Shown piece by piece: positions 36,701 through 47,218 of a stretch of 64,000 bases of DNA. The stretch lies in assembly GCA_027924645.1 (NCBI GenBank), contig BSBN01000039.1:23968001-24032000 (forward strand), in the 5' to 3' direction. A program made the translations under genes and the position numbers. How positions within the stretch are numbered: position 1 is the first letter of the stretch; each line of letters begins with the position of its first letter. The notes below the pieces were generated by a model. That model saw nothing but the letters and a program-made list of their open reading frames with translations. It did no database searches and had not been told where the DNA came from. This stretch comes from Cunninghamia lanceolata. Lineage: Eukaryota; Streptophyta; Pinopsida; Cupressales; Cupressaceae.

Positions 36701-36968
36701 GGAGTATCCAACAGGTTCTATGGTTGTTGTTGGCACTTGGCTACGAAAATATCTAATAAGAAGGAATGGTGTGCCTGCATTTGAAGATTATGAAACACAT
36801 AAGAAGATCATACACTACTCACATTTGGTTGTGGCAACAAATATAAAACTAGTCAGATATCAAGGCAAACCTTCTAATAAACAGTTATGGACACTTTCGA
36901 TGGAAGAACATGAGTCAATTATAGATGCATTACAAAAAAATGAGGATGCAGATGGTACAATGGAATAA
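33787..36968 (+). pseudogene. Transposase-like gene of the DNA transposon, broken
   Basis: From ATG 33787 one frame runs to about 36448, then, after a probable short intron or an indel, another runs to TAA 36966; about 1,000 codons. In order: a charged Arg-rich start (KRQRDRRARIQEM), a 20-residue repeat, a basic middle, a Cys-rich piece ISCCCKTHVQFRYYYD, a zinc-ribbon-like CISGQCNRCGNFSLLGEC, then a possible RNase H-like core: DFAENY (Asp at 35587), SDNCTGQFKN (Asp at 35854), FFEAGHGKGEHDGAG (acidic residues at 35950, 35971, 35977), and a C-terminal CFCQCC. This D-D-D/E spacing suggests a cut-and-paste transposase. Stops: TGA 35128, 36121, 36199, 36645 and TAA 36663, each one transition from a sense codon. 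The superfamily is not certain. Confidence 0.7.
33990..34280 (+). repeat. 60-bp in-frame tandem repeat in the transposase gene
   Basis: Between four and five copies of a 60-bp unit, coding for 20 residues of the type TTIETNPGVSSEPTFNDMEN. Copies differ by a few bases each and the reading frame is kept throughout, so the repeat expanded while the gene was coding. Confidence 0.9.
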
Positions 36969-37259
36969 ATTTTTAGGTAAGTAAACCATACTCTTACATC
37001 CCCAAGTTAAATTCTTTCATTCTCATTTCAGCTTCTATATTATTCCCCTTGTCTTAAATTTTGTATCGACTCATGGAAATATATAGTTAATTTACTTGTA
37101 CATTTGAACATTACTTTTTGCAGGTGTACCCTAGACAAGTAGTCAAATTTGCATGATTGTCAATAGAAGTTATCACCATACAAGTATGTGAGGTCAATTT
37201 TGTAGTCTTCAACTAAAATTGAACGCAAATTAGGTAATTACATATATATATACTCAAAT

Positions 37260-37560
37260 ATTTATCATCCATCCTCTAAAGACACCCGCTTGTACATCCC
37301 CTTAATTCAGATGTCCTCTTAGCTCCCCTTAAGCCATCCTCTTACATCCTCTTAAGCCATCAAGTTTTATTTTATACTTTGTAAATTGACTAGTGTACAT
37401 CTCTCCAAGTAAGTTATCCTCTTTTGTATCCCCTTAAGACATCCTCTTCTAGCTCCCCTTTTAATTAATCCTCTTATACATCCCCTAAAGCCATCCTCTT
37501 ATGTATCCCCTTAAGACATCCTCTTAACTCCCCTTAAGCCATCGTCTTTGTATCCTCTTT
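37260..37560 (+). repeat. Degenerate C/T-rich minisatellite
   Basis: About ten imperfect copies of CATCCTCTTA and TCCCCTTAAGCCATCC in alternation, just after the transposase coding end. Confidence 0.8.
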
Positions 37561-38430
37561 TCTGTTATTTAGTACATATTGCATTAATATTTTGTGTTTT
37601 TGGTACATATTCTTTCATTCTCATTTACATTCATTATTTCTTGCAGGTGTATGCTACAAGTAGATTTTTCCATGATTGCCACTACAAGATTTGATCATAA
37701 TGTAAATTGTAGATCAATTTTGTAGTCATGTCAAACTAATAACATGGACCTATAAGCTAATTGTATAGATATACTCATATGTTTAATAATGGACCTATTT
37801 TTTGTTTTCAGACTCTTTTTATGATCTATGCATTTAATTTTCACGGATTGAATATTATTTTATGATCTATGCTATTAGTGTAGAGGTTTAATAAGTATAT
37901 ATAGTTTGTATTTTTCGTATCATTTTTGTACCCACTTTAGCTATGTTTTGAGATGTGTTGATTTAGCATTTATTTTAAATATTATTCAAATGCACAAATG
38001 TTGAAAAGTAGTGTCATGATAACTTTAAAGGTCCAAATAGTCCTAGGATAGTTTGCATATTTGAAACATGGTTTAATATCACCTCTATGAATGCCTAGGT
38101 GTAATCATTGGTGTTGTAGAACTCTATTTATGACTGCTAAGGTAATAATGAGGGTTATCATGCATAGGTAAGGTATTAAATAGTCATGCATGAAGATTAT
38201 TGCCATGTATCCAATCTAGACTGTCATAAATCATTGAGATGTTCTCACAAGAGCAATTCAAATCTAAAAATCAGTCATAATGAGGTTATATCATCTAAAT
38301 TCTATTGCAAAAATCCATATGACAATAATAAAACAAATTTAGGATAGTCGTGAAACAAATAGGACACTCATGACACAAATAGGACAATCATGTTAGTCAA
38401 GAGGTTTTCACAGTGATTGATGATCAAGTA

Positions 38431-38820
38431 TATTGTGTGGATAAGATTCAAATGAATTTCCTTAGATAGTTTCTTCTTTAAAAGAATTCTAGTTTCTCTA
38501 CAAGAATTGTTCATGCTACTTCTTGAATAATTTCAAATTGTGATAAATTTTTTTGTATCTTATATTGTGTGGATAAGAAATTTGAATTTCCTTGTAGTTT
38601 CTTCTTTAAAAGAGTTAGTTTCTCTACAAGAATTGAATACTACTTGAATAATTAAATCCAAATGTGATAAAAAATTTTGTAGCTTATATTGTGTGGATAA
38701 GAGTCAAATGAATTTCCTTAGATAGTTTCTTCTTTAAAAGATTTAGTTTCTCTACAAGAATTGAATGCTACTTCTTGAATAATTTCAAATTGTGATAATT
38801 TTTTTTGTAGCTTATATTGT
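38431..38820 (+). repeat. Tandem repeat of about 128 bp, three copies
   Basis: Copies begin with TATTGTGTGGATAAGA at 38431, 38563 and 38687, and a fourth partial copy starts at 38815. Each contains TTTCTTCTTTAAAAGA and TTTCTCTACAAGAATTG. Lengths 132, 124 and 128 bp. Confidence 0.9.
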
Positions 38821-41364
38821 GTGGAAAATTGTGCATTTGGATAATTTAAGTCATGTTAAGGCTATGTAAAAGCCATTATATATTATGAATTAGTGTCATT
38901 AGAAGCATTGCTCACTCTTTTGAGAATTTTATGCCTAGTTGAGAGTTTCTCCCAAGTTCATTCTTGTGTTGTAAACTATTTATTTATGTGTGATGCAAGT
39001 TTAAATGTTCCACATTTGAGATGTTGTCTTAGTCTTTTAATGCACATTTTAGATAGCCATTAGAGGTGGTTGATTGAAGGTAAAGGAAGTTGGAAGTATC
39101 TCGTTTTTAAATCCATATGTGATGTATCGAAGTGAGGCATCTAGCTACCCTGAGTTTATGGATTAATTGTCATTTGTTCTATACAATGTGTAGAGGTCTG
39201 GAAATGTGTCAAGTTTCATGGACTAGAGAATGCAAAGTGTCAAAAGGTTCTTTTGGTGGAGCTTGTAAGTGTGTCTGGGAATGGTGTGCACAATAGGGCC
39301 TATGACAAATGGAAATCCCTCTATGAGGAGTGGGAACGATGCATTAGGGAGTGCCAAAGCTCCCTCAAGATGTTGATGCGGTTTGGTGTTTTGTCTATTT
39401 TTTAGCTTTCTATTAGTTGTGTTGGAATTTTGTGCTTGCTATATGTATTGGGGTATTGATATAGTTGCATATGGGTAGTTTAGAAACCTTTATGGGATGT
39501 TGTACTTTCTACTGCTATGCCTAGTCTTGGGTTGTTAGCACACTCATTTATATATGTTTTCTAAACTATTTAGTAAGGATGGGTCCCCTAAGTAGAACAC
39601 CTATATTATAATTCAAAAAAATTAAACCAAACAAATATGAAATCCACACTAGGAACTAGGTATGTTGAAGATGTAAAGTAATTTTGAATTGGGAAAATAT
39701 TCATAGGAATCTCTTCTTTAATTCCTTTCCTTTATGAGAAACTATATGTGATTCAACTTCCAAAGGCCAAGGGGGAAGTAAGAAAAGATCAAAAAAGACT
39801 TGAGTTGAATAATAACTGAACGCGTAAAATTGTAAGGAAGTTTTGGCTATAATAGTGGTTAAGTAAGAAAGATGATAACAAAGTCTCGGTTGCAAATTAA
39901 TAAAATTTCAAGGACTATACAAATGATCTATATTGAAGGTTTTGTAATCAAAGGATGACCACAATCATTTAAAGGAACATGTATCTCAATTGAGGCTAAC
40001 TAGGTGAGTCTAACATCCTTATCATTTTATCGTGATTTTGTAGGTTTATCCTAGGTAAATTACCTTGTTATAAAGTGCCCTAAATTTATCTATTAGATAA
40101 TTGTAACACCAAACTTATCTATTAGACTACATTCAAGCATATATACTAGTATTAGACTACATTCAAGCATATTAGACTATGGTTTTGGTTGGTTTCTATT
40201 TTGTTAAGATTGTTTTTTCAATATGAAAGCTACCCAATTGTGTTATTAATCTCCTAGTCATAATGCAATTCTCTTTTATTTGGATGTAAAATGTATGGAT
40301 ATGCATATCTTTTGATTCTTAGACCATCTTTAAATTGCAGGGAAAAAAGTCTCTATTTTTTTGTAGTTGACCAATGCTCATTTTTATGTTGGTAATTAAG
40401 GTAGGGGTATAAGAAATTGGGACCTTTGGGTAATGTGAAAGAAAACTTAACATAGTGGGCCCAAAGGAAAATGAAGTTTATGGCTGGTTAAGATTATCAA
40501 TAGGATAATATTTTCATCCATCAAATACATTTAAGAACATAAATGATAGTCTTCACTATACTTGAAAACTCATTTGAGAGTTCTAGGTCACTTCAACCTC
40601 CATTTTTGTAGGGTTGCATGAGGTAAAGTCTTATACATCTCAATTGTAGGACAACACTAATAAAGCTCATTATATTTCTTATCTCATTGTTTGAATTAAC
40701 TAGAATAAATTGTTGGTGTTATTCTATCAATAAACATTATTATTAACATCCGATTGGATGAGACAAGAAATACATTGAAACAATAGGATGCCACTAACAA
40801 TTCTTATTGTATTTCTTGTATCAAATTATTAGTTTTAATTTTATATTTTTGGTAAACTATGCATCCAACATCCATGGGATCTTAGAAGCTACTTTTACAA
40901 ATCAATGCACTAAGAACAATTTGCTCTCAAATCATAGATTCCATGGTCAATGAATCACTTTGTATTCTACTTTATTCATAAGTCTATGGTTTGCAATTTT
41001 CTATGTATTTTAAAATCAATTATGAGGTCTCAAAAATATATACATACTAAACTACATTCAAGCATATATACTCAATAATATATACATGTAGATCTAGATC
41101 TAGATAAGTCCATGAAATACTATAAAATATCTAGGTAGGACCCATGAAATACTAAAAAATATCTACTCATCATCAGCATATAAATAAATACAAATCACAA
41201 TTCATGAAATACTAAAATATATCTAGAAGAACATGTAATAGCAAGTTCGACATATATAGTCAAAGTCCTGGAATGGCATATATAAAAAATAATGTGCACA
41301 TCATACAGTTTAGTCTATGAAATAAAACTCTATGTCAGGGATGATCATCACTCAAGTTCAAATC

Positions 41365-43553
41365 TTAAAGAGGCCTCTTTCTTCCTCGTGAAATGGATGG
41401 ATCTACCTCATGTTGTACACACAAGAGAAAGAACTTGCAATCAGATTTAAAAATTTTAAAAATGACATATGAAATTAAATATTTAAATGTAGGCTTTAAA
41501 GTGTGCATTTAAATTACCGTCTCACTTCCCACATTTTGTTGTGCAGGTGGTATAACTGTTTCATCTTCGTGACCAAAAGTTTGACTTGCTAATTGCTAGA
41601 ATTTCAAATAAAGCAAGTTTGAAATAAGTTAGAATTTAAAATTAGCATATAAATACCTAGAAATTGCACATATAGAAAATTTTAAAGTAAAGTTTAGGAC
41701 CTGAAAATGTGTAGATGGCTCATGAATTTGTCCCTGAGTACCAACCTGACCAATAGTCTCACTCCTATCACCCTGCACTTACATATATATGGGTGCATAT
41801 ATAAATTTATATAAACTCAAAAAAAGACCTAGAAATTGCACATATAGAAAATTTTAAAGTAAAGTTTAGGACCTGAAAATGTGTAGATGGCTCATGAATT
41901 TGTCCCTGAGTACCAACCTGACCAATAGTCTCACTCCTATCATCCTGCACTTGTAACATATATATGGGTGCATATATAAATTTATATAAACTCAAAAAAA
42001 GAAACTTAGCACAAATTTAGTACAATTTTTTAAAACACACACCAAGGAATACTCAGGGATAATAGCTGACGATGGAGGATCAATGGAAGAAACACCAGAG
42101 CCATGTGGTCGGTCAGACATGGGAACTGCCACATGACCTGAGCCTCGTTGCAATAGTAGTGTTTCACATACATGTATGTATATAGTTATTTATTTAATTA
42201 TACACAGTTTGTTAATTTAAAATATAATATTGATAAGTTTCAAAAGAAAATTTAAACTAGAATTAGATACATATGGTTTTAGGGTTAAGATATATTGGTT
42301 TACCCCGTAAGGTGTGCCAATCTCTAGACCTGTCGATGCAAAACTCAATGTATCAAATCGTGATGTGGCCCTAGAGCGACTTGAGATCTGTACAACAAAT
42401 AGTTTACAATTATATATTAATTCATTAAATTATTTATAAAAATTTTGATCTACGTTCAAATTATACACTTGAAATATTTAATAAAATGTGGTCAATGTAC
42501 CTGTGTAGGATTATCATCCGAATATAGTAGATCCAAGTATGACTCCACTCCGGCTGTAGCTGCATCTGATGTGGATGTAAGAGCAGGACCATAACACGGT
42601 TGATTGCAATTTGTACACAAATGTGCCCCTGACATGCCTAGGGCTCTATGCTGAGATGCATCGACTCCTCCATGATGCTCTCCACCACTGAATTCAGCTG
42701 CCATGTGGGCATCTTGTTCAGTGAGATTGCCCGAGAGTCTACTCAATGCTCCTAATGTCGACAAAACTAACTGCTGCTGAATAGGTGCAGGAATCGTGGG
42801 TAAAATAGGAGCAACCATAGGAGCAGGAGGAACAAGTCGATTGGGGTCTCATGCCCCTGGTCTATGTTGTGGCATGCCATGACCAACACCCTGAAAATCT
42901 CTCATATCAAAATAATTAGGTTTTTGACCCAATTGAAACTCCACCCATAATTTTCTCAAAAAATATAGCGGCACCTCACAATTAACATGTGGTGGGTGAT
43001 CAAACACCATCCACCACTGATCCCAAAAATGTCTTGAAAACCCCTCATGCGTACACCACTTAAATGATATTCTTTTTTTTGTTGCAGCTATAGGTTGATT
43101 AGTTTTTGGGTGACGAAAATATGGGGCTAATGTTTGTTTTGTAATGTGGAGGTCATGGATGTCTTTATATGAAAGACCATCTGCATAGAATTGCCTCCTC
43201 TCCTCCCGCCAAAGCTGAAATCTATTTAGGTCTGCATCGAAAGACCTAACAGAATCAATAATGGTTTGCATTGAAGATGCAAACCGAACCACATGAGGAG
43301 GCATCAAGTGAGGTTGATTATTAATCAAATTAATGTTCTCCTCAATTGTATTAATATTTTCATTAATGTTTTGCCGCAATTGGGCTTCATCAAATGGAGG
43401 GGGTGGGGGGTTTTGAGGTGGAGGGGATGGGGGGTTTTCCGGTGGATCACGGGGTGGGGGGTTTTCAGGTGGATCATGGGGTGGGGGGGTTTCATAAAGA
43501 ATGTCATCTATTAAAAATTCATCTAGACTTTGGTCATCCATTAGATCTGTCTC
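41365..43553 (-). pseudogene. Second transposon gene: multi-exon protein of unknown function
   Basis: The main exon, 43553-42501, opens after the acceptor TTTGCAG; first ATG in frame 43541. It encodes an acidic start, a Pro-rich tract (PPENPPPRDPPENPPSPPP), a Trp- and aromatic-rich middle (FQLWREERRQFYADG, HFWDQWWMVFDHPPHV), then a Gln/Ala-rich part. TGA at 42849-42851 interrupts it. The donor CAG/GTACAT ends it in phase 0. Exon 42387-42304 (28 codons) has canonical sites. Further likely exons: a 24-codon exon present twice (41944-41873, 41772-41701), one near 41600-41525, and a last one ending SRGRKRPL then TAA at 41365-41367, a possible nuclear signal. The exon around 42160-42060 is uncertain. 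I know no family; an accessory or DNA-binding partner of the transposase is plausible by position only. Confidence 0.6.
41655..41998 (-). repeat. 172-bp tandem duplication carrying a whole exon
   Basis: 41655-41826 and 41827-41998 are nearly identical. Each copy holds a 72-nt open exon with AG before and GT after it, in phase 0, differing at its first codon (GGT or GAT). Splicing both would add 24 residues twice without shifting the frame. Confidence 0.85.
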
Positions 43554-44979
43554 CTGCAAATTTCCAAATATGTAAATTCATATAAAAAACTTACAAATGT
43601 ATAATTTCACAAATATATATACATATTGAAAACTTACAAACAAATATCTATAAATTTAAACTTAATCTAGAATAGATCTATAAATGATTTAGTTTAAAAT
43701 ATCCATGAATTTAGAGAGCACGTAATACTTGAAAATTAAACACATGCACAAGTTTATCATATAATATGATCAAATGATGATGCCTCATACCAATGTCTCC
43801 TTAAATTAATCCAACATTTCCCTAAAATATTATATTCTCCTTCCTACTTCATTCCTCTTTAACCATTTTTTAGAGGGTTTTTGAACTATAGAATTGGTAT
43901 TTATAGATAAAATATGGAATAATTAGAAAAAAGATCTCACAAATTACCAAGAGGAAGTTATGCAAAAAATTACAACATAAAGCTATGTCTAAATTTTTAG
44001 ATCATTTTCACATAGTGGACAAGGTTGCAGGTTCTAGGTCCTAGTCATACACCAAGGTGTCTACCTAACAACCTTGTCGTATCATCATTTTTCTCAAAAT
44101 TATAATGGAAGTTACATTTTGACACCTTATATAGTCCAAATTTAAAAGTGCATGCCAAGTGTATTAGATTCCCATTTCTCTATTAATCAGGCTACTTCTG
44201 GCTTCTAAGTTAAGCTCAATTGTGACATATTTTACTATTTTGCACCATCTTCTACTTTTATTTTGAGTCCATTTATAGTTAATGTTTATTTTAAGTCCAT
44301 TTGTAAACCCTTGTATTAATTTATTAGTTAATGTTTATTTTGAGTCCATTTGTAGTGGTAACCATCTCCTACAAGTGCATGTAAACCCTTGTATTTATAG
44401 TTTACTTTTTCCTAATCTGGTGTCAATTTCTATTTCCATTGTCTTGTTTGTTTAACTATCATTGATTATTTTCTCTAATCATTTATCACATTATTTGGAC
44501 TTCTATTTTTGTATGAAAATATATAAAATCGGCCTGGACCTCTTTCTAAACCATTTTCTTTCCTCAATTTTTTATTTTAGATTCTCATTTCTACTTTATT
44601 TTTCATCACTTGTATCTTTCATATTATTTCTTTTCTTCTCCCATATTAGTCCTCTCTATATCCATATTATTCCCCTTTACTTTGTTTCATTGAGTCTTAT
44701 TTTTCCATCTCCTAAATTCCCTCTTTCTCCTTCAAACCTTGGTTTAAACCTAGCTTTAGTTTTTCATACCAATTTCTAGATCCAGTTGTTTTTACTCCTC
44801 CAAATAGATGATGGTGTGACATGAAGATGTCTACATGATGCCCTGACATTATAGGTGGAGGCTCCCTCTCTCTAGTGATAGGTCTATTTTGTATTATATT
44901 TTTTAGTTCCGCTTCAGTTCATTAAAAAAAATTCCAAAATTTTGTAAATAGTATTTCATTTCTATTCATTTATTGCTCT
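43554..44979 (-). other. AT-rich region upstream of the second transposon gene
   Basis: No gene supported. Probably intron or upstream region of the minus-strand gene, since its main exon begins with a splice acceptor. Three short copies of TTTATTTT.AGTCCATTT lie at about 44265-44355. A T-rich hydrophobic open frame at 44462-44779 looks like composition, not a gene. Confidence 0.5.
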
Positions 44980-46437
44980 TAACTTAGAAAAGTTATATTT
45001 TCTAATTAATAGCATTATACTCAATTTGCTAGAGCTATCACATCTAATACACCTAAGACTCTTCTTAATTATCATGTAGTACCTCCTCCTGACTATCAAG
45101 TGGTAGCTCATGTACCTATAATACCTATGGGAATAGGCAACAAAAATTCATTCCTATTTCTCTTCCAATATTAACTCCAATTTTACTATAAGCTTCTCAT
45201 GTGTCTCAAAAGAGCGGTACAGATTATGACTTAATTGAACATTGCATGCTACTTTTATACTACAGTTATTACCAATACTACATTTATACCAATAGTGACC
45301 TTGTTAGACTACATTTATACCAATACTACAACATTGTATTCCAACAATATGAGTTACCTTCTGCTGAAGTGTAAAAACAAAATGAACCCATTTTGATTAT
45401 TGTTGGTGTAAATTCTATTATAGGAAAGTGTGTACCCTTATAGATATAATATCTCTGGTCTTAATGTATTTGGGGTAGATTTTCTAAATCACATAAATAT
45501 AAATACAACTTGTATTTCGTCTTCTATTATATCAATTATGGGTTTCTAAAACATAAGTCGAAAAGCCCGTGGAAACATCACTTTTCCTATAGAATTGGGC
45601 CCTATCACATTACCAACCATGGTGCATGTGATATTGGTTTTCCTTTCTTATAATCCCCTTTTAGGTAGGCAATCTATTCATACCATGGGTGCCATCCCAT
45701 CAAATTTAAATATTAATATATTCAATTTGTCCATGGGAATAAAAAATTACAATAAAAGTAGACCCCGAACCATTACAATATTGTCAACAAATTAAACTTG
45801 GGAAAAAGCATAATTCTTCACTACTGCTTCAAAATGTGATGCCTTCTTTATCCTCACAAAAAATACAACTCCTATTGATGATGTGGCTAAATATTCACCT
45901 CTTCTTCTAGTACATGGACTGGTGATGATTGGAGTCCCTCAGATTTCACACCTTCTTTTTTGGAGAGTATAAGATAGACTTGTCACATTTTGAGATTCCT
46001 AAAATCACAACTACAACATTGGCATCGCAATCTAATGAGGCATCCATTTCCTCTATTAAAGGATCATTTGAATATACCTCTTGTGTTGGGCATGCCTCTG
46101 ACATTGATCCTACTTCTTTTGAAGAGTTGCAATCAAATTTATAGGCTTGGTTTTGATATCCTCGCAAAATCTAGTTATAGGTGCATAGTCACTTAGATCA
46201 AAAATAAGGCATTAAGGTCCCTATTGATCCTAATGAATATCATGCTATGAATGGTATTGGTTATAGACCCCCTAGGTCTTCATTCTAAAATTATTTGCAT
46301 GTAGACATGATTTCCTCATCTTCAAACTTATCCCTTTTATCATTAGTGTACCCTAAGTTAATCATCAACACTGAAGCATCCTACATGCCTCCTCTTGATA
46401 CATTTTCATCTTCAAACTTATCCCTTTTATCATTATT
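44980..46437 (+). pseudogene. Gypsy pol fragment (protease region) inside the DNA transposon
   Basis: At about 45440-45790 the plus strand reads, across broken frames, FGVDFLNHININTT then GNITFPIELGPITLPTMVHV and LSYNPLLGRQSIHTMGAIPS. This is the end of the aspartic protease region of plant gypsy elements (usual block YNLLLGRPWIH..GAVPST), here with Gln-Ser for Pro-Trp. Downstream to about 46280 (KVPIDPNEYHAMNGIGY) is linker-like debris. No LTR, RT or integrase is visible. It differs from the gypsy element at 12128. Confidence 0.65.
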
Positions 46438-46640
46438 ACATTAAGGTTTTTAGGGTTTATAGTTTGGTTTTTTAGGATTTATAGTTTACGTATTTAGAGT
46501 TTGCAGTACAACATGGTTTCAGGGTTTATAATTTAGTTTTTTAGGGTTTATAGTTTAGGTTTTTAGGGTTTGTAGTACAAGATGGTTTTAGGGTTTATAG
46601 TTTGAGTTTTACCGGGTTTATAGTTTAAGTTTTTTAGGGT
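46438..46640 (+). repeat. Telomere-like minisatellite, TTTTAGGGTTTATAGTTTAGG type
   Basis: About eight imperfect units of roughly 20 bp combining TTTAGGG with TTTATAGTTT, with an interspersed TTTGCAGTA. It resembles the TTTAGGG motif but has a different period from the array at 160-1267. Confidence 0.8.
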
Positions 46641-46972
46641 TTGCAGTAACATACAATCACAAAAAAATCATAAAATTCTAATAACAAGTAAAACCCTTAA
46701 ATAACAAATAAAACCCTAATTTTCATTTTAACCCTACAATTAGAAAAAAAAACATTTAAAACAAGCTAAAGATAGGCAGAGAACCAACTTGGAAGAGCTC
46801 AGTGGTGACGAGGTGGCGGGAGGAGGTGAGAGGGCAAAAAAATCTCTATTGTTTTCCTTGTTTGGTCTTTGGCAATGCGTACCCATTCTCAACAGTCCGC
46901 TATCGCTATCGGCCTCTGTGGGAGAAAATGAGCCCGCAGGGCTCTTTTTTAAAAAATATATAGTTTTTAAAA
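46641..46972. other. Right subterminal unique sequence of the DNA transposon
   Basis: A-rich then GC-richer DNA (46775-46945). On the minus strand an open frame from an ATG near 46882 reads about 40 codons and could be a 5' exon of the second gene, but I see no clear donor site. Confidence 0.35.
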
Positions 46973-47152
46973 AATGGGTACCCGTTTAGTAACGGGTACC
47001 CGTTTAGTAACGGGTACCCGTTTAGTAACACGCACCAGAAAATAAACGGGTACACGTTTAGGCTCGGGTGCCCGTTACTAAATGGGTACCCATTTAGGTT
47101 CGGGCGCCCATTCCTAAATGGGTACCCGTTTCTTTGAAAACGGGTACCTGTT
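46973..47152. repeat. Right subterminal array of 14-bp palindromes
   Basis: Nine copies of AA(C/T)GGGTACCCGTT or variants at 46973, 46991, 47009, 47045, 47063, 47081, 47099, 47117 and 47139. Steps are 18 bp except one of 36 (a degenerate unit between) and a last of 22. 46991-47004 and 47081-47094 are perfect palindromes. The array ends 66 bp from the right terminus. Confidence 0.9.
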
Positions 47153-47192
47153 ACTGGTGGCATTTTTTTTGCCCGCGCGACTTCCCCTATAT

Positions 47193-47218
47193 GTGGACCA
47201 AGTTTCTTGCTTTTACCC
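47193..47218 (-). repeat. Right terminal inverted repeat of the DNA transposon
   Basis: Read inwards on the minus strand it starts GGGTAAAAGCAAGAAAC and ends GGTCCAC; 21 of 26 bases match 32372-32397. TCTT follows at 47219-47222. Confidence 0.8.

Larger units (their letters stand above)
36969..41364. other. Spacer between the two convergent transposon genes
   Basis: About 4.4 kb without a recognisable gene, holding the repeats annotated at 37260-37560 and 38431-38820, and three short copies of CATGAAATACTA near 41112, 41149 and 41203. The 3' ends of both genes should lie here. 39000-41100 shows nothing further. Confidence 0.6.
32372..47218. mobile_element. 14.8-kb DNA transposon with terminal inverted repeats and two convergent genes
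   Basis: The insertion interrupts LTR2 of element A and is absent from LTR1, which fixes both ends. Both ends read GGGT.AA.GCAAGAA inwards, with 21 of 26 matching bases. TCTT at 32368-32371 and 47219-47222 is a 4-bp target duplication; CTCTT with one base less of inverted repeat is an alternative. Inside: palindrome arrays near both ends, a transposase-like gene on the plus strand and an unknown spliced gene on the minus strand, tail to tail. A 4-bp duplication is reported for the Sola superfamily, but I cannot confirm membership; CACTA (3 bp), hAT (8 bp) and Mutator (8-11 bp) do not fit. It also carries older gypsy debris (45440-46280). Confidence 0.85.

Noticed and set aside
44462..44779. 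105-codon hydrophobic frame resembling a membrane protein
   Set aside because: T-rich composition gives Phe/Leu/Ser-rich translation in any such stretch; no homologous pattern or context.
46973..47152. Regularly spaced palindromes resembling a CRISPR array
   Set aside because: Spacers are only 4 bp and repeats 14 bp, the DNA is from a plant, and the same motif lies at the opposite end of a transposon.
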